Origin: an uncultured Prevotellaceae bacterium | GTDB lineage: Bacteria > Bacteroidota > Bacteroidia > Bacteroidales > Bacteroidaceae | Length of the DNA stretch: 64,000 nt | Assembly: GCA_902767775.1 (NCBI GenBank) | Contig: CACXIP010000001.1 | Location: 62,001-126,000 of the forward strand | Direction of reading: 5' to 3' | Position numbers and translations under genes: made by a program | Notes under the pieces: model-generated | The model's database searches: none | Told to the model about the DNA's origin: nothing | What the model saw: only the letters and a program-made list of their open reading frames with translations | In this document: piece by piece, positions 46,124-54,589 of the stretch | Layout: every line of letters starts with the position of its first letter | How positions within the stretch are numbered: the stretch's first letter is position 1

Positions 46124-47995
46124 TTATTCAACAGTGATGATGCTTTTGACGATTTTGCTGTGGGTCCTATACCTGATGGCTTTGGAAGGACTCTTGATGC
46201 CGTATTCGACAGAAACATCCGCTGGTTCCACACTCGATGTATATTGGGATGAAACGCTGACAGCCAGTCGGCATCTTGTCTTTCCATAGATTAAAATATA
46301 ATCATCTCCTTCCTGTTGGATTTCAACTCCTTGGCCTATCATCAATGTAAGGACAATGTCGCTCTCCTGACTGAGTTCATCGGTGATGATGAGCCTTTTG
46401 TCTTCATGGTCAAAATCAAAGGTTCGGCGCACGAGAGTAGGCGAGTAACCGTCATGCTCAGCTGACAATACGCTATGCTTTCCGTCGGTCTCATGATGAA
46501 GAAGATGACAGTTGGCTTTCCTGCCCCATAAGAAGGCACCGAGCATCTCGGATTGGTCAGAGCCTTGGATGCTGACGGTGTTGTGATTGACGGTTTTTCT
46601 GAACCCATCGCGTGCGTGAAGGTCACAATGATAAATATATGTTCCTGGGTCGGCAAATATGGAAACACCATCCACCATCAGTTGAAAACTTAAGGCGTCT
46701 GCATGGCCGTGGGCAGCAATGCTTCCAAATCCCAGCGGGGCATGGTCGATGCCGATGAGTACCTCACCGTCTTGGCTGCGAAGAAACGTGTATCCTCCTT
46801 GTTCAAAACACTTACCGGCATGGGTGTCATACAGTGGCTGTTGGGCGACCTTGGATATGGCGGATTGAGAAAACAGACAATTCACTGTTTCGCTCGTCTT
46901 GTCGAAACGTGAAAACCTTTTCCCAGTAACCATAGAACACAATTGTAGCACATAGTCATAATATGAGAACCGCCCTCCCTGCAAATCGATTATCTTGCCC
47001 TCATCATCATCCCCAAACGCCATGACATGTGTTTCGTCATACATGGAGTGGCATATGAACTCACTCATACGTTCCATATCGTCCAACCATGATGAGGGAA
47101 GGGAATCGCCATTGTTCAAGATACAATGTGCTGTAAGTGAATAGGCTTCCAAGACGAATGCGTGATAGTGGAGAGACATCTCTTTGTTTACTCCGTCTGG
47201 AGTGGTCTGGTGTGGCAGTTCTTCAGTCATCGTTTTGACGGCATTGTCCTTCAATTTGTCATATCCAAACATATAACCACCAAGAGCGAGGGCGGTGGAT
47301 TCCACCAGGAGATGGTTGTTGGCTGAAGAAAAACGAGACTGATGTCTGTCCACGAAGTCCAGCATGTTGAGAATTCCTCTGCTGATGCTGTCGAGTAGTT
47401 GCTGGCTGGTGTTGCCGGCTTCCTTGAGGTAGGTCAGCATGAGCATCCAGTTGATGGCCCTGATGGCAACCTCCATGACACTTGTCCATGAGATGCCGAT
47501 GAGATAGGGATTGCTCTCGCACCAGTCTTCAAGGAGTCGGGTGAGTTCCTCAAGATATTGTTGTTCTTGGGTATGGTAGTAGTTTTTGGCGAGAAGGGCA
47601 AACTGGAAATGTCGGTTGAGTTCCCAGTTGGTGCGTGCATCGCCCACGGCATCATTCTGCTTGTATCTGATGTCGTATGAGAAGATGCGCTCCCATTCAT
47701 TGGAGGTCTGGAATCCAGCATGCCAGCTCGTCTTGTATTGCCTGTAGTCATACCCTCCGATTAGATGGATGTCATTCCGGTGGGTGTGGCCGTCATTGTG
47801 GAATTCAACCCCCATCCTTTGTGCGTCAAAGGTCAGATGTGCATAGGATGTGTTGAACACCCTTTGGGTGACGGGAATGGGTCGCCGGGCATATTTTCGC
47901 TCACAATGCTCCGACCATTTCTGACTGAACCGCCAAGCCACTTCTTTGAGGCTCATTGCCTTCAGCCTGTGAATATACCATCCCCACCTGTTCAT
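46124..47995 (-). CDS. heparinase II/III-family polysaccharide lyase
   Basis: This 623-residue protein combines an N-terminal alpha-toroid (about 60-350) with a C-terminal beta-sandwich typical of heparinase II/III and related alginate lyases. Segments fitting the family active site are 'SANNHLLVES' near 225, 'AAHGHADALSFQL' near 425 and 'TVNHNTVSIQG' near 470. No signal peptide is seen: the N-terminus 'MNRWGWYIHRLKAMSLKEVAWR' is amphipathic, as in EPS-cluster members of the family. Such proteins in synthesis operons may trim or release polymer, or modify uronic acids. It abuts the dehydrogenase gene with no gap. Confidence 0.85.
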   Translation of the reverse strand: MNRWGWYIHRLKAMSLKEVAWRFSQKWSEHCERKYARRPIPVTQRVFNTSYAHLTFDAQRMGVEFHNDGHTHRNDIHLIGGYDYRQYKTSWHAGFQTSNEWERIFSYDIRYKQNDAVGDARTNWELNRHFQFALLAKNYYHTQEQQYLEELTRLLEDWCESNPYLIGISWTSVMEVAIRAINWMLMLTYLKEAGNTSQQLLDSISRGILNMLDFVDRHQSRFSSANNHLLVESTALALGGYMFGYDKLKDNAVKTMTEELPHQTTPDGVNKEMSLHYHAFVLEAYSLTAHCILNNGDSLPSSWLDDMERMSEFICHSMYDETHVMAFGDDDEGKIIDLQGGRFSYYDYVLQLCSMVTGKRFSRFDKTSETVNCLFSQSAISKVAQQPLYDTHAGKCFEQGGYTFLRSQDGEVLIGIDHAPLGFGSIAAHGHADALSFQLMVDGVSIFADPGTYIYHCDLHARDGFRKTVNHNTVSIQGSDQSEMLGAFLWGRKANCHLLHHETDGKHSVLSAEHDGYSPTLVRRTFDFDHEDKRLIITDELSQESDIVLTLMIGQGVEIQQEGDDYILIYGKTRCRLAVSVSSQYTSSVEPADVSVEYGIKSPSKAIRYRTHSKIVKSIITVE

Positions 47996-49372
47996 TTAAA
48001 AGTCGGTTTGTTGGAAATCCTTGTCGATTGGCTGTTCCTGTGCACTGCAGTTCTGGTTGATGTCGCCCCAAGAGATGCCCTCATAGTGGCCTTCATAGTC
48101 CACATCCCTCCATTGCCTGACCAAATCGACGATTATTTTATTGGGATACTGCTCCAGAAGATGCTCAAACTCCTTCTCCTTGTTGGTGACCACAAGAACA
48201 TCGGATTGTGAGCAGACTGAATTGAGGTCGCTGGTCACGAAGTGCTGCAGGTGGGGTATTTTTGCCATGATAAAATCCTTGTTGGTTCCGGTCAGTTCGC
48301 TAACCACCACATTCTTGTCGTAGATGCGTATCTCGCAACCCTTGCCGAGCAGTCGCTCCACAACGTCAACGATAGGGGAGCAGCGCAGGTCATCGGTGCC
48401 GGATTTGAAACTAAGTCCCAGAATGCCAACCTTTCGCTTGCCTTTGGACAGGATGGCTTGTACGGCATTGTCTTTCTGCTTCTCATTGCTGGGATGGATG
48501 CTGTCGATAACGGGCACCTCCACATAGAGGTCATGGGCAAGGGTGCGCAGCGCCTTCATGTCCTTTGGCAGACATGACCCACCATAGGCAAAGCCTGGTT
48601 TGAAATAGTATGGTGAGATGTTGAGTTGACGGTCTTTGCAGAAAATCTCCATCACCTTATGGCTGTCGATGTTCAATCCCTTGCAGATATTGCCTACCTC
48701 ATTGCCAAAAACGATTTTCAGAGCATGGTAGGTGTTGTTGACATACTTCATGATTTCCGCCACCTTGATGTCTGTGCATATCAGTTCGGCAGGAATGTCT
48801 TTGTATAGTTCACGCATCCGAGCCTCAGCCAGCGGATTGTCTGTTCCAATGAGGGTGAGTGGTGGATTGAAGTAGTCCTTCACACTTGTTCCCTCGCGGA
48901 GGAATTCCGGATTGCTCACGACTGCAAAATCGATGTTCCGTTTCTTGCCGCTCTCTCGCTCAATGATTTCTCCCACTTTCTCGTTTGTGCCGGGAAGTAC
49001 GGTCGAGCGGATAGCAATGATGTGGAAACCTTGTTTTTCTTTCAGTGCCTGCCCAATACGTCCTGCCACTGCGAAGATGTAGTTGAGGTTGAGGCGCCCT
49101 TCCTTGCTGGAAGGTGTTCCCACCACGATGAATGATATGTCGCTGGACTTCACGGCCTCTGATGCGTCCATGGTGGCACGCATCCGTCCGGCTGCATGGG
49201 CTTCGGCACAAAGTTCTGCGATGCCTTCCTCTATGATGGTAGGCTTGCCCTCGTTGATGAGTCTCACCTTGTTCTCATTCACATCTACTCCTATTACATG
49301 ATGCCCGAGTTTGGCGAGACAGGCTGCTCCCACGCAGCCCACATATCCTAATCCGAAAATACTGATGTTCAT
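47996..49372 (-). CDS. GDP-mannose/UDP-glucose 6-dehydrogenase family protein (AlgD-like)
   Basis: This 458-residue enzyme oxidises a nucleotide sugar to its uronic acid with NAD+. The Rossmann motif 'FGLGYVGCVGAACL' lies at the N-terminus and the catalytic Cys in 'GFAYGGSCLPKDMKAL' is near residue 267. Its sequence ('RSTVLPGT', 'NPEFLREGTSVKDY', 'GLSFKSGTDDLRCSP') resembles GDP-mannose 6-dehydrogenase AlgD more than the second dehydrogenase at 61022. The ATG at 49372 is chosen because the glycine motif begins there and the upstream stop is 10 bases away. GDP-mannose as substrate is likely but not proven. Confidence 0.85.
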   Translation of the reverse strand: MNISIFGLGYVGCVGAACLAKLGHHVIGVDVNENKVRLINEGKPTIIEEGIAELCAEAHAAGRMRATMDASEAVKSSDISFIVVGTPSSKEGRLNLNYIFAVAGRIGQALKEKQGFHIIAIRSTVLPGTNEKVGEIIERESGKKRNIDFAVVSNPEFLREGTSVKDYFNPPLTLIGTDNPLAEARMRELYKDIPAELICTDIKVAEIMKYVNNTYHALKIVFGNEVGNICKGLNIDSHKVMEIFCKDRQLNISPYYFKPGFAYGGSCLPKDMKALRTLAHDLYVEVPVIDSIHPSNEKQKDNAVQAILSKGKRKVGILGLSFKSGTDDLRCSPIVDVVERLLGKGCEIRIYDKNVVVSELTGTNKDFIMAKIPHLQHFVTSDLNSVCSQSDVLVVTNKEKEFEHLLEQYPNKIIVDLVRQWRDVDYEGHYEGISWGDINQNCSAQEQPIDKDFQQTDF

Positions 49373-49382
49373 ATACTTGTGT

Positions 49383-50705
49383 TTACTGTTGGTTGTTGGG
49401 CGATAGTGCTTTCTTGTTGACAACAAGACTGAATTTGCCCCTGGAAGTGTATATTAATTCTTTTTCCGTAATCTCGTTGATGCGAATATCTATATTGTCA
49501 AGACCTATAGTTTGCTCCAATAGCTCCATCACACGTTGCCGGTCTTTTTGAGGAAATTTTCCTCCGAAAGTGACGATGTTCATGTCCACGTGTCCATCTT
49601 CATGCTGAATAAACTGTGTGTATTTGGCTGACTCACAGTCCTTCAATATAAATGTAAGAGCAGAATCACTGTAAAGGGTGCCGTCTTTCCCGCTGATGAA
49701 AAGCATGGCACGTCCTTTCACCGCCTTGATTGTCGGAGTGATTGCTTGCAAGTCCTGACTTTCTTTCATGTTGTCACGCAGCTCCATCACATCACTTACA
49801 CGGTAACGGATAAGAGGGAAGGATTTGTTGATGAGCGATGTAGTGATGGTGCAGTCATCAAGATACTCGTTGATGCTGTAGCCAGGCGACTCAAAATAAC
49901 CCGTGTGGTCGGGTGACTCAAAAAGTTGGATGGTGCGCTCAGTAAGACCATAATGGTCGAATAGTTCGGTGTGAAAGACCTTTTCTATTTTCTTGCGCAT
50001 CCACTCGAGCATGTTTTCACTTGAAGTGAAACAGATGGGTATTTCCACATGGAGCCCCAATTCCTCAATGTTGCATGCAAGGGCATAAAGGGAGCTGGGA
50101 AATCCCTCGATTGCTTTTGGACTTTTATCTTGGATGGCCTTCACATATTCCCGGGTGGTTTCCGGGCGGAGATGGTAACTTGAAAGGAAGAGGGTTTGTG
50201 AAGCACCTACCCATAGGGATAATGAATTCTTGTCCAATGTACCACGCAATGAGGCAAGGACGTCTTTTCCATATCTGAACCCGCACCGCTTTCGGTAACA
50301 AACCAAGGAAGCCTGTTCACGCCAAATAGACTCCCAGTCTTCCCATACATTCAACTGACTGCCCGTAGTGCCACTTGTGTGGTTGCGGATGAGTTTCCAA
50401 TGAGGGCAAGTGGTCATCTCGAGGCCGTATTGCTTGACCATCTCCTTGGTGACGATAGGGAGAATACTTATATCTTCCAACCCTTTGATTTTGTTGATGT
50501 CTATTTGGGCTTGGTTGTAAAGACGATGATAGAAAGGAGATTTGTTGTAAGCCAGGTGCAATATGGTGAGAAAGCGTTGCTCGTTTCTGCTTCTGAGTTC
50601 GCTGTGTTTCATCCCATACAAGGCGTCTATTTCCTTGACAAAGGAGCGTATGAGTAGCCGGGAGCGCAAATAATACTTCAGTGACTCTTTTAGCAGATGA
50701 CCCAT
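49383..50705 (-). CDS. PaaK/CapK-like adenylate-forming protein
   Basis: This 440-residue protein resembles phenylacetate-CoA ligase and the CapK proteins found in capsule clusters. The AMP-binding motif 'HTSGTTGSQLNV' lies near residue 110, and 'FDHYGLTE' near 245 matches the adenylation core. It lacks any obvious carrier or transferase domain. I choose the ATG at 50705, two bases after the previous stop; an ATG at 50780 would overlap that gene. In EPS operons the role of these proteins is unknown; activation of an acyl or amino acid group for decoration of the polymer is a common proposal. Confidence 0.82.
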   Translation of the reverse strand: MGHLLKESLKYYLRSRLLIRSFVKEIDALYGMKHSELRSRNEQRFLTILHLAYNKSPFYHRLYNQAQIDINKIKGLEDISILPIVTKEMVKQYGLEMTTCPHWKLIRNHTSGTTGSQLNVWEDWESIWREQASLVCYRKRCGFRYGKDVLASLRGTLDKNSLSLWVGASQTLFLSSYHLRPETTREYVKAIQDKSPKAIEGFPSSLYALACNIEELGLHVEIPICFTSSENMLEWMRKKIEKVFHTELFDHYGLTERTIQLFESPDHTGYFESPGYSINEYLDDCTITTSLINKSFPLIRYRVSDVMELRDNMKESQDLQAITPTIKAVKGRAMLFISGKDGTLYSDSALTFILKDCESAKYTQFIQHEDGHVDMNIVTFGGKFPQKDRQRVMELLEQTIGLDNIDIRINEITEKELIYTSRGKFSLVVNKKALSPNNQQ

Positions 50706-50707
50706 GG

Positions 50708-51766
50708 CTATTGGTTGAATACTTGTTTGTAAATACCGATCAGGCGAGTTTCCACATTCTCTGGCAAATGAGGGATGCACCTCTTGTAGGCTTCTCTCCC
50801 CATTTGTTCGCGCAATTGCACAGAAGATGCCAACTTGGCAATGGCTTGGTATAAGCCCTCATGGTCACCTGGGGCAACCATTATTCCGTTGACACCGTCG
50901 GTCAGAATCTCGGGAATACCGCCTACATTTGTGGATATGACAGGGAGATGATAGGAAAAAGCTTCCAGCAATGATATGGGGACACCCTCATAGTAGGATG
51001 GCAAGACGAACGCGTCACTTTTGTTGAGCAATTCTATCTTGTCTGAACCACTCACCCAACCCATAAAACTTATCGTCTCGTCCAGTTTCTGATGATGGAT
51101 AACTTCCTGCAGACGGTCCGTCTCTCCTATTCCGCCAATGAACAGTTTGATTTTGCCTTTAAACTCATCAATGTGTTCAGATATGACATCTATAAGGTCG
51201 AATATGCCTTTCTCATTACAAATCTTACCTAAAAACAACATTGTAAAAACGCCATTGTCTCTCGCATGATGATTCTCTTTGGGATGCTCCATGATGTTGG
51301 GAACAATCTCAACCTGCCGGCAATGCATTTCACCTGCAAAAAATGATTTCCAATAATCAGAAAGAGCAATTATCATGTCGCATTTGTGCAGGATATATGG
51401 CACGCACTTTTTGTGCCGATGGGTGAAGTCCTTGAATCTGCCACCATGGATGTGGTAAATTACTTTCTTCCCAAATGCTTTTGCAAGCATGATTAGGATG
51501 GATTTGCGCACAAAACTCCCCTTCGACGCTCCATGGATATGAATCACTTTGACTTCTTTTCCAAAAAGATAGGGAATCAGCAGACAAATGGCTTTTGTGA
51601 AAACCCAGAATTTGGTCAGCACGCTCCCTTCCTTGTGGGTGGAAATAAAATTGAACTCCTCATAGATGCCGCTGTATGTGTTGAGCACCATGCCAATACC
51701 ACCCTTTGGTGCTATACAGTCGGGTCCCAAGGAGAGTACGTGGTGGGATATCTGTTTGGGTATCAT
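50708..51766 (-). CDS. GT4-family glycosyltransferase
   Basis: This 352-residue GT-B enzyme has a glycine-rich N-terminal loop ('APKGGIGMVLNTYSGI') and a C-terminal GT4 donor site ('PSYYEGVPISLLEAFSYHLPVISTNVGGIPEIL') with both EX7E glutamates. The ATG at 51766 overlaps the upstream stop as ATGA, so it is chosen over the ATG at 51799. It probably adds one sugar of the repeat unit. Confidence 0.9.
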   Translation of the reverse strand: MIPKQISHHVLSLGPDCIAPKGGIGMVLNTYSGIYEEFNFISTHKEGSVLTKFWVFTKAICLLIPYLFGKEVKVIHIHGASKGSFVRKSILIMLAKAFGKKVIYHIHGGRFKDFTHRHKKCVPYILHKCDMIIALSDYWKSFFAGEMHCRQVEIVPNIMEHPKENHHARDNGVFTMLFLGKICNEKGIFDLIDVISEHIDEFKGKIKLFIGGIGETDRLQEVIHHQKLDETISFMGWVSGSDKIELLNKSDAFVLPSYYEGVPISLLEAFSYHLPVISTNVGGIPEILTDGVNGIMVAPGDHEGLYQAIAKLASSVQLREQMGREAYKRCIPHLPENVETRLIGIYKQVFNQ

Positions 51767-52500
51767 CTGTTTTTTAACTTGTTGAAAAGAATCAACCAAC
51801 TTTCAGGGAGATGCTTTCTGAGCCACTTCTTAATCCCCATTTTCTTGGGATTGTCTGCCCATGAGGAGGCACCATAATGGATGCTGCGTGTGTTGTCTGT
51901 GATATGCAGGCGCTTGGTCACGTAATGTGATGGATTGAAATAGTCGCTGGGATAGATAGTGAGGCTGCCTACTTGCTGAATCCCGGTGATGTTTTGTAAC
52001 CCAAACCCATATAATGTTTCTGTTGTATATTCTACGATAGTCCGGAGGTTGAGGTTGCCATCGGGTAGATAGAAATTGAGTGAACTATACAGGTTGAGCA
52101 ATGCCTTGTATATTGGGTCACCGGGCTCTGCTCCAAGACAAAGACCAGGGGCCACTTTTACTGTCTTAGAACCAGAAATGGCATCAGCCTCGCATCCCAT
52201 AAAACTACCTTTTTCAATGATGTCATCCATGGTTTTGATGATTTCCACATCAGTATCGAAATATAGTCCTCCTTGGTGGTACAATATCCAAAAACGGGCA
52301 TAATCACTGACAAAGGCATATTTTCTCTCCTTGTAGGCATCGCGCGTATATGCTATGGCATTGTAATCAAAATTGCTTTCATCCCAGCGCTTGATTTCAT
52401 AGTCAGGCAGGTATTTTTTCCATGAATCAATGCATTTGATGGCAAGAGGTGGCAATGGATTGTTGCCAAACCAACAATAGTGGATAACCTTGGGAATCAT
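51763..52500 (-). CDS. GT32-like glycosyltransferase
   Basis: This 245-residue GT-A protein has the 'IPKVIHYCWFGNNPLPPLA' start and 'GGLYFDTDVEIIK' DXD motif (near residue 97) of the OCH1-like GT32 family found in capsule clusters. Its C-terminus includes 'SIHYGASSW', a usual closing motif. Donor and acceptor are unknown. It starts 12 bases after the fucosyltransferase stop. Confidence 0.88.
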   Translation of the reverse strand: MIPKVIHYCWFGNNPLPPLAIKCIDSWKKYLPDYEIKRWDESNFDYNAIAYTRDAYKERKYAFVSDYARFWILYHQGGLYFDTDVEIIKTMDDIIEKGSFMGCEADAISGSKTVKVAPGLCLGAEPGDPIYKALLNLYSSLNFYLPDGNLNLRTIVEYTTETLYGFGLQNITGIQQVGSLTIYPSDYFNPSHYVTKRLHITDNTRSIHYGASSWADNPKKMGIKKWLRKHLPESWLILFNKLKNR

Positions 52501-52512
52501 AGAAAGCTGAAG

Positions 52513-53550
52513 TCAGAAGTGGTGGGTGGTGAGAAAATAGTGGGTTGGGGAGCAGGTGATTTTTTCTGGGTTGTTGTTGAGCCATGCACTCCACCAACCA
52601 AAAGAACTCCTTGTAATGACTTGGTGCTTGCAAAGAGACATCAGTTGCATGTCGCGCCAACTGTCATCCCCTTTGTTCCAGTCAACAAACTCAATGTCGT
52701 CATGCCTGAAATCAAGACCAAATACGTGAGCATGATGCTTTGCCCACTCCACACTGCCGGGGTCACAGAAGATGAAGAATTTCGGGTCGCTCACCCTCTG
52801 CCTGATATATTTGACTGCTCGTTTGAAATATCCACCGTAGTAACAGTCGAAATTGAAGCTGAGCATGTCGCCGCGACGGGCATGAATGGCAACAGATTGG
52901 CATTCACTTACTCTTTTTGCCAACTCCTTGTCACGCGCTGATATGAGTTCGGGAAAAGTGAAGGCTTTTCGCACCTCAGTTTCGATTCGCTCAATACCCG
53001 TCCCCATATATTTGAATGTCAGTTGCTGTCCTGTAAAAATACTGTCTTCTGTTTGGACATACAAATCGGGAAACTGTGGAATCTCAGTTGAGTGATGTGA
53101 CAAATAACGCTTGCGAAGATAATTGATATATTGGAAAAGGAAGGTTTTCTTATAACGGGGCACGCTCAAGGTGGTTTTGTCGGACTCACCCGTTCCCTCA
53201 AAGTCTCCCCGGATATTTTTCAGAGGTATACCGATATGCTGGAATGCCTGTGTGAAATATACTGGATAATTCCAATTCTTAAGCCAAAACTTGCTGTTGC
53301 GGATTTCCGACATCAGTTGCTCCCATTTTTGTGTGTCGATGACCGACTTGACATTTGGGGCGTTGAGATGGAAGATACGGTCCAACTCATATCCATTCCA
53401 CTGGCAGATGACATCGTTGCATTCAGGAATGTCATAGACGATGGTCTCAATGAAGCAGTCATCGTCTGGATTCATCTTCTTGATGGCCAAATACTCACAA
53501 TAGCTAAGCATTTGATTTCCCAAACCAGATTCTATGTGGATGATTTTCAT
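52513..53550 (-). CDS. alpha-1,2-fucosyltransferase (GT11)
   Basis: This 345-residue enzyme transfers L-fucose from GDP-fucose to a galactose-type residue. It has the family's 'GLGNQMLSYCEYLAI' N-terminal motif and the GDP-fucose-binding 'IHARRGDM' near residue 225, followed by 'SFGWWSAWLNNNPEKI' near the end. It implies a fucosylated polymer. GDP-fucose synthesis genes (gmd, fcl) are not in the window. Confidence 0.88.
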   Translation of the reverse strand: MKIIHIESGLGNQMLSYCEYLAIKKMNPDDDCFIETIVYDIPECNDVICQWNGYELDRIFHLNAPNVKSVIDTQKWEQLMSEIRNSKFWLKNWNYPVYFTQAFQHIGIPLKNIRGDFEGTGESDKTTLSVPRYKKTFLFQYINYLRKRYLSHHSTEIPQFPDLYVQTEDSIFTGQQLTFKYMGTGIERIETEVRKAFTFPELISARDKELAKRVSECQSVAIHARRGDMLSFNFDCYYGGYFKRAVKYIRQRVSDPKFFIFCDPGSVEWAKHHAHVFGLDFRHDDIEFVDWNKGDDSWRDMQLMSLCKHQVITRSSFGWWSAWLNNNPEKITCSPTHYFLTTHHF

Positions 53551-53578
53551 AGCCAGTATATCTCAGATTTTTTCCGTT

Positions 53579-54589
53579 TCAATGAATGCTGATGCCCATA
53601 AACAACCTCTTGGCCAGGTCGTTCTTCTCCAATAACTGTGCCAACAGCACACAGAGGAAACATACAGCTATGCTCCACATACAACTGCTCAACTCCAATA
53701 ATCCTGGTTGTGATGCACGAAGGTGAAGCTGAGACAAAATGATGTCCAATATTCCATTGATGATAAATGATGCCGTATACATTACCAAGGTGTATTTGCC
53801 GTATTTGGATAATGTCTGTATACCTTTTCTCCTATCTGTCAACATGAACAATACCACAAAAAAAGAACTGATGACAAATCCAGTCAACAGCCGCACGGCA
53901 AGTGCATAAAGACTTTGATGGGAGAAGTGGGTTGAATCAAAAGGTGTCAGGTACACAGAATAAGATACATCCCAATAATATAGCAGAAAAGCACTTGACA
54001 AAAACAAAATGATGGCACATCTCGTCAACTCAGTGCGATTGCATCTGTCGGTTGCTTTTCTTAAAAACATACCTCCCATCATCAGGGGGTACATGAAATT
54101 GATATGAAGAAACGAGGAGAAAGGCAAAAAGACGACGATAAGCACAGACGCCAAATAAAGCAGCATATTGTCGCTTTTGTTGACCCTCACTACAACAGAG
54201 ATGAGCAACAACGACAGGAACATGCTGGTCAGAAACCAGTAGAAACCAACACATCCCATCAAATGAGGCTTTTGGATGGTTAGCAAACAGTAGCACGCAT
54301 ACCATGCCAGAGCGGGAATCACCAACCTTTTAAACTTACCCGAAACATAAGCATGCCATCTCTTATCTCTGATATGTCCCGGATGAATGAAATAACCGCT
54401 GACAATCATAAACAAAGGCATGTGGAATGCTATCAACACTCCTGGTTTCCCAAACATCTCTGGAAAGGTGATACCCGAGAGACATTGCGCGCAATGTCCC
54501 CAAGTTACGACAAACATGGCAAATAGTTTGGCGAAATCAGCAAATACAAGTCTGTTGTTCAAAACTGCCGCTTTCATTTCAATGGCCAT
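53579..54589 (-). CDS. acyltransferase family 3 membrane protein
   Basis: This 336-residue protein has about ten membrane helices and the acyltransferase-3 signature region at its start ('LVFADFAKLFAMFVVTWGHC' with the conserved His, and 'MPLFMIVSGYF' near 75). Members O-acetylate or O-acylate cell-surface glycans. The ATG at 54589 overlaps the flippase stop by 11 bases; a second ATG at 54577 would avoid overlap and is equally possible. Confidence 0.88.
   Translation of the reverse strand: MAIEMKAAVLNNRLVFADFAKLFAMFVVTWGHCAQCLSGITFPEMFGKPGVLIAFHMPLFMIVSGYFIHPGHIRDKRWHAYVSGKFKRLVIPALAWYACYCLLTIQKPHLMGCVGFYWFLTSMFLSLLLISVVVRVNKSDNMLLYLASVLIVVFLPFSSFLHINFMYPLMMGGMFLRKATDRCNRTELTRCAIILFLSSAFLLYYWDVSYSVYLTPFDSTHFSHQSLYALAVRLLTGFVISSFFVVLFMLTDRRKGIQTLSKYGKYTLVMYTASFIINGILDIILSQLHLRASQPGLLELSSCMWSIAVCFLCVLLAQLLEKNDLAKRLFMGISIH

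Noticed and set aside
50706-50780. N-terminal extension of the PaaK-like gene
   Set aside because: It overlaps the upstream GT4 gene, whereas the ATG at 50705 lies two bases after that gene's stop.
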